Shown here in pieces: positions 16,700 to 25,840 of a stretch of 64,000 nucleotides of DNA. The stretch comes from Deferrivibrio essentukiensis (GTDB lineage: Bacteria; Chrysiogenota; Deferribacteres; Deferribacterales; Deferrivibrionaceae), in contig NZ_JAJAFU010000001.1 of assembly GCF_020480685.1 (NCBI RefSeq), positions 1 through 64,000 on the forward strand, given 5' to 3'. Numbering within the stretch: position 1 is the stretch's first letter; every line of letters begins with the position of its first letter. The notes under the pieces are model-generated. The model searched no databases, had not been told where the DNA came from, and worked only from the letters and a program-made list of their open reading frames with translations. The position numbers and the translations under genes were made by a program.

Positions 16700-18694
16700 T
16701 TATCTTTTTAATACCTTAAAGACTCTTGCCGTAGGAAAGTTGTTGTAAACTTCTTCATACAGATCTTTGTCATAGTTCCCAAGTATATACTGCTGATTAA
16801 AATTTGATTGGTAAAGGATTTCAGGTATTAGCTGTATGGAAAATATATTATTGTTTCTCATAAGTAGCTGCAGGGTATTACCTGCCTCTTTTATCTCCGA
16901 TTTATTAACAATTTTACCGTTATTGACAAAAACTATTCTTCGCAAGAAAAAGTTGTTCCCACCGGCTGTTGCAATTCCTGAACTTAGATTGATAGTTATG
17001 CCTGTACAGTAAAGGGTATTGTTTTCAATTTTGGAACAACTGAGTTCATTATAAGGTGTCGGATATGCCTTTTTCTCTTTAAAGTCCCAATTTCCGAAAA
17101 AAGAGATGGCACCAAATTTACCTATCATATCCCTTGTGTAAAGGATGTAAACATTCTCACCTTTAAAACCATCATTGTAACCGTAAATTTCCTTCAGCAT
17201 ATCTTCGGCACTAATATTATCTTTCACGATTGCCTCATTTAAATAATCAAAACCGTAATTTTCAAGATAAGCTAACATTTTATACAGATTTTTTTGGTTT
17301 GTTTCCGTAAAACCTCGTGCTACAAGTGTAGTTCTGAGTCCACCATGGGCTCCCCCATCATGATAGGTGGCAAACTCAGGGATGTCCATTAATGCATATC
17401 CGTAATCCCACCAAGTGAAAACTGCAGAATTTTTAGGGAGTTGTTGTTTTAGCTCAATAAAACTTTTTGTAATATCCGGTGCAATTGAAGGCCTTATTAC
17501 ATAAGAATATGCAGTATAATTGGCAGTGGCAAAGAACAAGATAAACATCAAAGAGATGCTGACTATGCTTGTCACAATTTGCTTGAATTGCAATAGCTTT
17601 TCAACATGTTTGATAATTTCCATAATTATTACGCCTATGCCAACACCTACAAATGGGACTAAAAACATTGCAAATCTGTTTGAGCCTACAAGGGACAACA
17701 TACCCAAAATAATGACAGGTGTAATTGGGAGCATTTTTACAAAATTTTTAAGGTATAGATAGGCTAAGCCAGCAAATCCTACTATGACAAATCCCCAAAT
17801 CTCGTGAATCATTTTAAGCGTCTGTATTAACCCTCTCTTTTGACTTTCAGTGATTGTTTGCATAATATCAGGCCAAGAAATTTGTCCTGTGGGTTGTGGG
17901 AAAAAATATGAATTAAAGAACCCAATTAACTGAGCTATACTGTTTACAACGTATAGTGGGTTTGAAAAAAGTAAAAACAGAGCGGAGAGTATCAGCAAAT
18001 CTTTTAGTTTAAACTTTTGGAAAAATAGATAGAGCGTCAAAAATACCAAGTAGACAAATATAAACCCGGGTTTCTGATACCACCATACAAACCCTGTCAT
18101 TGAGATTCCAGCCAATGCCGAATGTATATAATTTTTTATTTTATTGTTCTCTTTTGCAATAAATAAGATAAATAAAGAGATAAGTATTGGGAAGAATATA
18201 TTTAAAAGGTCGGTGTCAACTCTTCCCATTGTGCTCCTTACGTAATAAGCGTAGCTGAAACTTCCCAACAGTCCGCCTAATACGGATGATTCACCGTAGT
18301 CAAGACGAAAAAAGTAGAAAAATAGCGGGATACAAAATAGCCCTGCAAGAAAAGGGATTAGCAGCAGTCCGGATTTGTAATAATCTAATCCGGTAATTCT
18401 ATGCGTAAAACTTATCATCCACACGAGCATGTTAGGACTTTTATTATAACAAGTCATGTCAGGATATTCTTTAAGAGGATTGATATAATCTTTTCCCAGT
18501 TTGCCATTATCGTAATCTTTTGCCATTTTCAGCCAGTAGTAAGCATCAAGTGTAGTCATAGCAGTGATATTGTCCACAAAATAGAGAGAGCGATTTTCCT
18601 CCCATTTTTTGTAAACTTCGTATCTTTTATAACCGGATAAAAAATAGACTGCGAAAATAGAAAATAATATAATTAAAAATGTAATTTTTTTCAT
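16700..18694 (-). CDS. pglB: PglB/STT3-type oligosaccharyltransferase
   Basis: A 664-residue integral membrane GT66 protein with about a dozen hydrophobic segments and a C-terminal periplasmic domain. WWDYG at residues 428-432 is the sequon-recognition signature. An N-terminal TTLDAYYW, TMGRVDTD in the first third and a Glu in TITESQ correspond to the metal and catalytic residues of Campylobacter PglB. The C-terminus LGNYDKDLYEEV also matches it closely. It transfers a lipid-linked glycan to Asn of secreted proteins. ATG 18694 follows GGAGG; upstream in-frame codons lack a ribosome site. No glycan assembly genes are adjacent. Confidence 0.9.
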   Translation of the reverse strand: MKKITFLIILFSIFAVYFLSGYKRYEVYKKWEENRSLYFVDNITAMTTLDAYYWLKMAKDYDNGKLGKDYINPLKEYPDMTCYNKSPNMLVWMISFTHRITGLDYYKSGLLLIPFLAGLFCIPLFFYFFRLDYGESSVLGGLLGSFSYAYYVRSTMGRVDTDLLNIFFPILISLFILFIAKENNKIKNYIHSALAGISMTGFVWWYQKPGFIFVYLVFLTLYLFFQKFKLKDLLILSALFLLFSNPLYVVNSIAQLIGFFNSYFFPQPTGQISWPDIMQTITESQKRGLIQTLKMIHEIWGFVIVGFAGLAYLYLKNFVKMLPITPVIILGMLSLVGSNRFAMFLVPFVGVGIGVIIMEIIKHVEKLLQFKQIVTSIVSISLMFILFFATANYTAYSYVIRPSIAPDITKSFIELKQQLPKNSAVFTWWDYGYALMDIPEFATYHDGGAHGGLRTTLVARGFTETNQKNLYKMLAYLENYGFDYLNEAIVKDNISAEDMLKEIYGYNDGFKGENVYILYTRDMIGKFGAISFFGNWDFKEKKAYPTPYNELSCSKIENNTLYCTGITINLSSGIATAGGNNFFLRRIVFVNNGKIVNKSEIKEAGNTLQLLMRNNNIFSIQLIPEILYQSNFNQQYILGNYDKDLYEEVYNNFPTARVFKVLKR

Positions 18695-18858
18695 AACTTC
18701 CTCCGCTGACAAATCTTTTAATATACCGGACTTTCTTTTACAATAGAAAATAATTGAAATGAATAATTTCTTTTTAATACAAAAAATCAGTTGAAATTTA
18801 TTATGTTTAGTACTAATGAGCATCTTGAAGAAACGTTTCAAGAGGTGGAGAAAGGTAT

Positions 18859-19206
18859 ATGAATATAACTGCTACAGTTATGTTGCTTGTATTAAGCAAT
18901 ATTTTTATGACTTTTGCATGGTATGGTCATCTGAAGACATTAGGCTCAAAGCCTCTTATTATTGCTATTTTGGCGAGTTGGGGGATAGCTTTTTTTGAAT
19001 ATATTTTACAAGTGCCGGCAAATAGAATTGGGCATAAGGCACTCAGCTTAGGCCAGCTTAAAATTATTCAGGAAGTAATAACTTTATCTGTTTTTATCCC
19101 TTTTTCGGTTCTTTACATGAAAGAAAAGCTTACAATGGATTATCTGTATGCCGGAATTTGTATTTTAGGTGCGGTATTTTTTATCTTCAGATCAAAGTTT
19201 ATGTAA
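18859..19206 (+). CDS. Small DMT-like membrane protein, DUF486 family
   Basis: A 115-residue protein with four hydrophobic segments. FMTFAWYGHLK, ILASWGIAFFEY, QVPANRIG and LKIIQEVITL are typical of DUF486, a family distantly related to small drug/metabolite transporters. Function unknown. GAGGTGGAGAAAGG precedes the start. Its last 15 bases overlap the convergent acetyltransferase gene. Confidence 0.8.
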   Translation: MNITATVMLLVLSNIFMTFAWYGHLKTLGSKPLIIAILASWGIAFFEYILQVPANRIGHKALSLGQLKIIQEVITLSVFIPFSVLYMKEKLTMDYLYAGICILGAVFFIFRSKFM

Positions 19207-19632
19207 AGCTTTCTTCATTTTAAGGGCGCTGCATCCGTCGCCATAATAGCATGGGATCTCTTTTACTGTTTTAAATCCGTATTTTTCGTAAAGTGCTATA
19301 GCTGGAATATTATCTTTTCTAACTTCAAGACTTATATAATTAAGTCCGCAAGTTTGTGACAAAATATGCTCTAAAAGGGTTGATGCAACCTTTTTCCCTC
19401 TAAAATAAGGGTTTGTCGCGATACTGTAAATTCTAGCATATTTTTTTCTTAAAAAGACTACGCAGTAGCCGGCGATTGTGTTGTCAATTTCCGCAACGGC
19501 TATCATGTTATTTACTTTTAAGTGGTATTGTAAGTTTCTGATTGACATGGGGAAGTTGCTTTTATCAAAAATTATCTTTTCAAGATCTGCAATAGTTTTG
19601 AGATCTTCCTTTTTTGCTTTTCGTATAATCAT
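19192..19632 (-). CDS. GNAT-family N-acetyltransferase (RimI-like)
   Basis: A 146-residue GNAT protein. YSIATNPYFRGKKVASTLLEH is the acetyl-CoA loop, and LEVRKDNIPAIALYEKYGFK is the RimI-like C-terminal half. The start overlaps the DUF2156 gene by four bases, so the two are co-translated. It might acetylate a protein N-terminus or a small amine; the substrate is not evident. Confidence 0.82.
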   Translation of the reverse strand: MIIRKAKKEDLKTIADLEKIIFDKSNFPMSIRNLQYHLKVNNMIAVAEIDNTIAGYCVVFLRKKYARIYSIATNPYFRGKKVASTLLEHILSQTCGLNYISLEVRKDNIPAIALYEKYGFKTVKEIPCYYGDGCSALKMKKALHKL

Positions 19633-20615
19633 ATTTTTTGATAAATTGTATATTTTGGCAAAAGTGTGTGTGGTCTGTAAGACATTTTAACCTTTTTCAG
19701 GTTTTCAAGCCCCATATCATCTCCGACGTTTATGAAAGTAATATTATAAGTATCTCTTAAAATTTTGGAAAATTCCCAAAATATATATTGTGCAGCCCCA
19801 AGAGTAAAGAAATCCGTTTTTTCAATTATAACACTTGCGGTTTTTTCGTTTAGCTTCTCCCCAACTGTAAATCCTACAATTTTTTCGTCGAATTTCAATA
19901 CAATCCCTAATATCTCAAGTTTATCAAAGTAATGTAGCGTTCTCTTTATTGCAGCTCTTTCCCAGTTTATCCCATCTATGAATGTGTCCATATCTACATT
20001 GGGAAGATATTTCATCCTGTTTACCACCCAGTTGTTGGTTAGTTCAAGTATTCCGTTGTAGTGGGCTTCAGGGTTAAGCATTTCGATGGATATATTTGGA
20101 TAATTCTTTTTAAATTTATTTATTTCATTTCGCTTAGTGGCATATGAGTTCCCTCTTAAATTTATGAGGTCATCTGCAAGGTAGACGTAATCTATATTTT
20201 TCTTTTCGATTATGTAGCTGTCGAGTGCCTGGAATATGTCGGCATCCTCAGAATACTCAATAAAAGATTGAACGAAATATGAGCTTACATATTCTATTTT
20301 CGATGAAGTAATTGAAGAGTTGTTTTTGTTCATTATATCAAAGCATATCATCATCGCATCATTAACATTTTCAACTTTTCCTATTGGTGGTAAGAGCATG
20401 CTAAGCTCTCCGCCTGCAAGATTGAACAGACAGAATGTATCATTAACAATAGTATAAAAGCCTGAAGTTCCTGACAGCCAAATAAAATTTGCCGCAAAAG
20501 AGTAGTCACTTACATCTACGTCGGAAGTAATATACTTAAGATATGATTCCATTAAACTTTTTGTTTCGATTGTAAAGGGTTTTAGGTGATAACCTTCGAT
20601 GGATAATTCGGTCAT
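19629..20615 (-). CDS. DUF2156-family protein (phosphatidylglycerol lysyltransferase C-domain-like)
   Basis: A 328-residue soluble protein beginning with a short segment (KPFTIETKSLMESYL) followed by YSFAANFIWLSG and, near the end, FINVGDDMGLENLKKVKMSYRPHTLLPKYTIY. This is the DUF2156 double-GNAT fold related to the catalytic domain of MprF/LysX, but there is no membrane part. It is probably an acyl or aminoacyl transferase of unknown target. It forms a two-gene operon with the GNAT gene downstream. The start follows GGGAGGTC. Confidence 0.72.
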   Translation of the reverse strand: MTELSIEGYHLKPFTIETKSLMESYLKYITSDVDVSDYSFAANFIWLSGTSGFYTIVNDTFCLFNLAGGELSMLLPPIGKVENVNDAMMICFDIMNKNNSSITSSKIEYVSSYFVQSFIEYSEDADIFQALDSYIIEKKNIDYVYLADDLINLRGNSYATKRNEINKFKKNYPNISIEMLNPEAHYNGILELTNNWVVNRMKYLPNVDMDTFIDGINWERAAIKRTLHYFDKLEILGIVLKFDEKIVGFTVGEKLNEKTASVIIEKTDFFTLGAAQYIFWEFSKILRDTYNITFINVGDDMGLENLKKVKMSYRPHTLLPKYTIYQKI

Positions 20616-20743
20616 AATGACCTCCCATATATGATTTAGCGGAGAATAGTAAAAGAAATAAATAAATCAAGCGAAAAATGTAGTATGATAGAAAAATTAT
20701 TTGTTTCAATTGGTGTGAACTTTTTTTATTCAAAGAGATTGTG

Positions 20744-20749
20744 TATAAT
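20744..20749 (+). promoter_or_regulatory. Probable -10 of the glycogen operon promoter
   Basis: TATAAT at 20744-20749, directly preceded by TG, 40 bases before the glgP start. The region 17-18 bases upstream is a T run with no clear -35, so the promoter may rely on an activator. Two more near-copies of the -10 (TATAAC, TATAAT) follow within 20 bases. Confidence 0.45.
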
Positions 20750-20788
20750 ATGTATAACAGGTATAATATAAAAAAAGGGGGATGTAAA

Positions 20789-23335
20789 ATGAATTTCAGA
20801 GAGTTTTACGTAGGGATAAATTTCCCTGATAAATTAAAGAAACTTGAATCTTTGGCCTATAACCTTTGGTGGACGTATAACAATCCTGCCAAAGATTTGT
20901 TTAAAATGATAAATCCCGATCTTTGGGAAGAGAGTGTCCATAATCCGATTGCAGTCCTTGCTTCCCTTGACCAAAAGCGGATTAATGAGATTGCAAGCGA
21001 CCCGGTATTTTTATCAAGGCTTGAAAGCGTATGGGATTTGTATATGGAGTATATCCAGACTCCAAAGTGGTTTGAAATAAGAGATGACATCCCAAATAAG
21101 GATAAGATGCTTGTAGCTTATTTTTCAATGGAATATGGTTTACATGAATCTATACAAACTTATGCGGGCGGACTTGGGATATTGTCAGGAGACCACTGCA
21201 AATCAGCAAGCGATATCGGTCTCCCTTTTGTAGCTGTCGGGCTATTATATAAAAACGGCTATTTCCACCAGTATTTAAATAGTGACGGTTGGCAGCTTGA
21301 AGACTATCCCAATAATGATTTTTCTATGATGCCTATACTTGAGTCATCCGATGAAAACGGGAACAAAAATTATATTGAAATAAACTCTTCCGAAGGGGTT
21401 ATAAAGGCAAAGATTTGGCATATACATCTCGGTATGGTGAGATTTATCCTGCTTGATACGGATATCCCGGAGAATAGTGAAAGTATAAGAAAAATAACAG
21501 GTAAGCTTTACGATGGTGATTTTGGAATGCGGATAAAACAAGAGATTTTACTCGGAATCGGTGGTGTAAAGGCGCTGGAAAAATTGGGTATTAAGCCCAC
21601 AGTTTTTCATTTAAATGAAGGTCACCCTGCTTTTGCTATATGCGAAAGGATAAACCAATTAATGCTATTAAATAATCTTAGCTTTGATGAGGCTTTTGAA
21701 TTTGTTAAAAAAACTACCCTTTTTACTACGCATACACCTGTGCCTGCAGGGTTTGATGTTTTTAGCGAGGGTGAGATATTTAGATATCTTGGGAGTATCT
21801 ATTCAGGGGCTCCTTTGAAGGTAGAGGAAATTATTAGGTTTGGACGATATGAGCCTAATAACAGAGCAGAGCCATTTTCTTTGGCAATTTTTGCTATCAA
21901 AGGGAGTGTGTATAGAAATGGTGTCAGTAAGCTTCATGGTGAAGTATCTAAAAATATATTTAAAAATTTATGGCAGAATATTCCTCAAGAATTTATTCCG
22001 ATAGATTATATCACCAACGGTGTGCATCTGCCTACTTGGGTGTCAGATGAATGTAAAAGATTATATAACAGATATCTGGGGGAAGAGTGGCATCTGAAAC
22101 CACATAAATTTGAAGTATGGGAAAACATTGATGATATCCCTGATCTTGAATTGTTTGAGACAAAAAACTTACTCCGCTCAAGGCTTATTGAATATGTTAG
22201 AAGAAGGCTGAAAAAAGAGGTTAAGAAAAAGGGTGGCTCACACAGTGAGATGCTGAGTGCTCAAGAAGCTTTGCGCTCGGATGCTTTAACCATAGGCTTT
22301 GCAAGAAGATTTGCCACATACAAAAGAGGGTATCTCCTTTTTAAAGATTTGGAAAGGTTATCCAAAATACTTAATAGCTCAAAAATGCCGGTACAAATAA
22401 TAATCGCCGGTAAAGCACACCCAAAGGACAATGGTGGGAAAGAGATAATAAAGCAGATAAAGCATATTACAAGACAGTCAGAGTTTAAAAATAAGGTTAT
22501 TTTCCTTGAGGACTACGATATACAAATGGCAAAATATCTGGTGAGAGGTGTGGATATATGGCTTAATAACCCGAGACGTCCAATGGAGGCAAGCGGCACA
22601 AGCGGAATGAAGGTGGCTGCAAATGCGGGGATAAATTTTTCGATATTAGACGGTTGGTGGGATGAAGGTTATAACGGCACAAACGGCTGGTCAATTGGGT
22701 TTGGAGAAGATTATACCGATGAGAATTACCAGGATTTTGTGGAGAGTGAAGAGATTTATGATAAGCTTGAAAATGAAATAATACCGTTATTTTACGATAG
22801 AGATAAAACAGGTATCCCGCGGGAGTGGATAAAGGTCATGAAAAGCTCGGTAAAGTCAGTATCTTCATTTTTTAACACCACGAGGATGGTAATGGAATAT
22901 ACTGACAAATTTTATAACGAACTAAACAATATGTATTTTGAGATGTCCGCCAATGATTTCAAAGAGCTGAGGGGGTTTGTTGATTGGAGAAGAAAAATTA
23001 GCGGTATGTGGCACTCCGTGCAAGTGGGTGAAGGTTATTTTGAATATGATGAACTTATGGTTGGGGAAAATATAAAACCTATTTTGAAGGTTGATATAAA
23101 CGGTTTGGTGCAGTCTGATATTGAAGTGTTGTGTTTTATTAAAAGGGAATGTGACAAAGGGGAAGCATATCGTATTATCCCTTTAACCTTTTCTAAAATG
23201 GAAAATAACTTTTCCGTATATGAAGCTGATGTTACACTTGAGTGCCCGGGAAGATTTAAAGCAACATTTTGTATTTTGCCAAAGCATAAATTTATAAAAA
23301 ACAGATTTGAAAATAACATATTCATCTGGGCTTAA
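20789..23335 (+). CDS. glgP: Alpha-glucan (glycogen/maltodextrin) phosphorylase
   Basis: An 848-residue GT35 phosphorylase of the short alpha-glucan phosphorylase class (YNLWWTYN near the N-terminus). The pyridoxal-phosphate lysine lies in EASGTSGMKVAANAG, and HLNEGHPAFA and TTHTPVPAGFD are family motifs. It releases glucose-1-phosphate from alpha-1,4-glucans. ATG 20789 has GGGGGA upstream; earlier in-frame codons run into the promoter. It is the first gene of an eight-gene operon of alpha-glucan metabolism. Confidence 0.95.
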   Translation: MNFREFYVGINFPDKLKKLESLAYNLWWTYNNPAKDLFKMINPDLWEESVHNPIAVLASLDQKRINEIASDPVFLSRLESVWDLYMEYIQTPKWFEIRDDIPNKDKMLVAYFSMEYGLHESIQTYAGGLGILSGDHCKSASDIGLPFVAVGLLYKNGYFHQYLNSDGWQLEDYPNNDFSMMPILESSDENGNKNYIEINSSEGVIKAKIWHIHLGMVRFILLDTDIPENSESIRKITGKLYDGDFGMRIKQEILLGIGGVKALEKLGIKPTVFHLNEGHPAFAICERINQLMLLNNLSFDEAFEFVKKTTLFTTHTPVPAGFDVFSEGEIFRYLGSIYSGAPLKVEEIIRFGRYEPNNRAEPFSLAIFAIKGSVYRNGVSKLHGEVSKNIFKNLWQNIPQEFIPIDYITNGVHLPTWVSDECKRLYNRYLGEEWHLKPHKFEVWENIDDIPDLELFETKNLLRSRLIEYVRRRLKKEVKKKGGSHSEMLSAQEALRSDALTIGFARRFATYKRGYLLFKDLERLSKILNSSKMPVQIIIAGKAHPKDNGGKEIIKQIKHITRQSEFKNKVIFLEDYDIQMAKYLVRGVDIWLNNPRRPMEASGTSGMKVAANAGINFSILDGWWDEGYNGTNGWSIGFGEDYTDENYQDFVESEEIYDKLENEIIPLFYDRDKTGIPREWIKVMKSSVKSVSSFFNTTRMVMEYTDKFYNELNNMYFEMSANDFKELRGFVDWRRKISGMWHSVQVGEGYFEYDELMVGENIKPILKVDINGLVQSDIEVLCFIKRECDKGEAYRIIPLTFSKMENNFSVYEADVTLECPGRFKATFCILPKHKFIKNRFENNIFIWA

Positions 23336-23347
23336 AAGGGGGATATT

Positions 23348-25840
23348 ATGAAAGCGATAGTTATGGCCGGCGGGTTTGGCACGAGGATTCAGCCTCTTAC
23401 CACTTCTTTACCAAAGCCGATGTTGCCAATTTTAAATAAACCGATGATGGAGTATATAGTTACAAAATTACGTGATGTCGGAATAACGGAAATAATTATT
23501 CTTCTTTATTATAAGCCTGACGTTATTAAAAGTTATTTTGGTAAAGGGGAAAAATTTGGAGTAAATATCAAGTACATTTTGCCGGACAGTGATTACGGCA
23601 CAGCCGGGGCGGTCAAAAAGGCGGAAAAACTTGTTGGCAATGATGATTTTATAGTCATTAGCGGAGATCTTGTGACCGATTTTGCTTTGAATGAGATAAC
23701 AGGATTTCACAAGCTCAATGATGCTTTTGGCACTATTTGCCTGACTCAAGTGGAAGATCCTTTGCAGTTTGGTGTTGTTATTACGGATAAAAATGCCAAA
23801 ATCTTAAGATTTCTTGAAAAGCCCGGCTGGGGAGAAGTATTTAGCGATACTATAAACACAGGGATTTATGTATTCAAATCGGAAGTTTTTAAATATATAC
23901 CTGAGGACAAGCCATTTGATTTTTCAAAAGATCTTTTTCCGGCTCTAATGTCAAGGAATATCGATCTTTATGGATTTACTGCAAAAGGTTATTGGCGTGA
24001 TGTAGGTAACCCAGTTTCTTACAGAGAAGTTTTTCAAGACATATTTTCAGGTGCATTAAATCTTAATATAGGCCAGGTTGTCCATGATTTAAATCATGCA
24101 AAGGTCTACTGCCTTGAGGATTGTTCATTTGATGAGTCTAGTGTGAGCGGTATCGTTTTTATGGGGAAAAATGTTAAAATTGACCCGAAAGGGATTGTTA
24201 AAAACAGCAGTATAGGTAGCAATGTTACAATAGGTAAAAATTGTGTCATAGAAAATTCGGTAATCTGGGATAATGTTGTGATAAATGACGGCTCTGTGAT
24301 AAACAATTGTGTCATATGCAACGATGTAATGTTGGGTAGAAATGTAAATATATTAAGAGGCGGGATTATTGCAGAGCATACCGAAGTGGGGGACAATGTA
24401 ACTTTTGAAAAGGACATAATGGTCTGGCCTAACAAACATATTGAGAGCGGCTCCATACTAAGCTCCAACCTTATTTGGGGGGACAAGTGGAAAAAATCAA
24501 TATTTGAAGGCGGAAAGGTTTCAGCAAGGACAAATGTAGAGTTATCTCCTGAGATGGCAGCCAAATTAGGAGCTGCCGTTGGCAGTGCGCTTTCCAAAAA
24601 TTCTTATGTAATTTTAAGCAGAGACTATCACAGTGCGTCAAGAATGATAAAGAGGTCTTTTTTGGGTGGGATACTTTCAACAGGAGTTAATACTTACGAC
24701 TTAAAACTTGCTACCCCTTCAATGGCAAAATGGTACATGAAAAATCTCAATGCTTCGATGTGCATATATTTCAGGCAATCTCATATATCATCCACGGATA
24801 CGGAGATAACATTTTCCGATGGGGACGGAATGCCAATCGATTCAAATATGGAGAAAAATATTGAGCGGATATTTTTTCGTGAAAATTTCAGAAGAGCTAC
24901 TCACGAAGATATCGGTAAGTTGATTGATCTACCTCCAAAGAGTGATGAATATATTGCTAATATTTACAATAATCTTGACCTTGATTGCATAAAAAGGGGG
25001 AATTTTAAGATAGTAATGGACCTTTTCAATGGCACAGGCTCTACTATTATCCCTTCCATTATGACAGGTGCAGATATTGAGACTGTAGTATTGAACGCTT
25101 ATTTTGATGAAAAAAAGTTATCAAGGAGCTTTCAAGGGATTCATGACTCGATGAGTCAGGTTTCACAAATCATAAAGACTTTAAAGGCAGATTTAGGTTT
25201 TATTATTTATCAAAATGGAGAAAGATTGCAGATTTTTGCTGATAACGGTCTTGCACTTTCGCACGACAGGGCTGTAATGGTTATTTTAAAACTGTTAAGC
25301 ATGTCTACTGAAAAGAGATTAAAAGTATATTTGCCGATAATGATGCCAACTGTTTTGGATAACGAGTTTGAAAATATCGATATCGTTAGAGGTAAATCGA
25401 GCGGGCTAAAATATGATTTTCTCAAAGAGTTTAATTTTATAGGTTGGGATAAACTCTTTATGAGCTTCCCAAAATATGCCATCTGCCCTGATGCCGCTTT
25501 TAATGCTTTGAAACTTCTCGAGCTGCTTGCAAAGACCGGAAAATCATTGAGTGAAATAGAAAAAGATATACCTGAGTATCACTATGCACATAATATAATT
25601 AGTTGTCCGTTAAGTAAGAAAGGCTACATTATGAGGAAGATGAGTGAAGATGCAATGGATAAAGATGCTTCTTATATTGACGGGGTCAAAATAAAATTCA
25701 GAGATTCGTGGGTACTTATGATACCCGACCAATTTGCCGCAGATGTTCATCTTTATGTTGAAGCAAAGAGTGAAGAGAGAAAAGAGGAATTGTTGAAGGA
25801 ATATATTGAAAAGATAAATACTTGGTTAATGGAAGAATGA
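23348..25840 (+). CDS. Sugar-phosphate nucleotidyltransferase fused to a phosphomannomutase-like domain
   Basis: An 830-residue fusion. Residues 1-230 are a nucleotidyltransferase (MAGGFGTRIQPLT; KPMLPILNKPM; VISGDLVTDF). Residues 250-370 form a left-handed beta-helix of hexapeptides. Residues 380-830 are a phosphohexomutase fold. In the mutase part the phospho-Ser motif is RQSHIS instead of TASHNP, and the metal loop DGDADR is replaced by YQNGER, so mutase activity is doubtful. Proteins of this form are annotated as mannose-1-phosphate guanylyltransferases. In this operon it may make an NDP-glucose instead. Confidence 0.85.
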   Translation: MKAIVMAGGFGTRIQPLTTSLPKPMLPILNKPMMEYIVTKLRDVGITEIIILLYYKPDVIKSYFGKGEKFGVNIKYILPDSDYGTAGAVKKAEKLVGNDDFIVISGDLVTDFALNEITGFHKLNDAFGTICLTQVEDPLQFGVVITDKNAKILRFLEKPGWGEVFSDTINTGIYVFKSEVFKYIPEDKPFDFSKDLFPALMSRNIDLYGFTAKGYWRDVGNPVSYREVFQDIFSGALNLNIGQVVHDLNHAKVYCLEDCSFDESSVSGIVFMGKNVKIDPKGIVKNSSIGSNVTIGKNCVIENSVIWDNVVINDGSVINNCVICNDVMLGRNVNILRGGIIAEHTEVGDNVTFEKDIMVWPNKHIESGSILSSNLIWGDKWKKSIFEGGKVSARTNVELSPEMAAKLGAAVGSALSKNSYVILSRDYHSASRMIKRSFLGGILSTGVNTYDLKLATPSMAKWYMKNLNASMCIYFRQSHISSTDTEITFSDGDGMPIDSNMEKNIERIFFRENFRRATHEDIGKLIDLPPKSDEYIANIYNNLDLDCIKRGNFKIVMDLFNGTGSTIIPSIMTGADIETVVLNAYFDEKKLSRSFQGIHDSMSQVSQIIKTLKADLGFIIYQNGERLQIFADNGLALSHDRAVMVILKLLSMSTEKRLKVYLPIMMPTVLDNEFENIDIVRGKSSGLKYDFLKEFNFIGWDKLFMSFPKYAICPDAAFNALKLLELLAKTGKSLSEIEKDIPEYHYAHNIISCPLSKKGYIMRKMSEDAMDKDASYIDGVKIKFRDSWVLMIPDQFAADVHLYVEAKSEERKEELLKEYIEKINTWLMEE

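Noticed and set aside
18800-18858. Hairpin CTTGAA...TTCAAG before the DUF486 gene as a mini-ykkC (guanidine-II) riboswitch
   Set aside because: The ACGR loops and the second hairpin are missing, and DUF486 is not the usual guanidine exporter family.
23184-23200. TTTAACCTTTTCT in the end of glgP, resembling the ECF -35 block
   Set aside because: It lies in coding sequence on the other strand from the regulon, and no CAGTTT follows at the right spacing.
24106-24597. Minus-strand frame of 163 codons opposite the nucleotidyltransferase fusion
   Set aside because: It is antisense to the beta-helix repeats, whose periodic codons keep the opposite frame open. No start signal or homology is seen.
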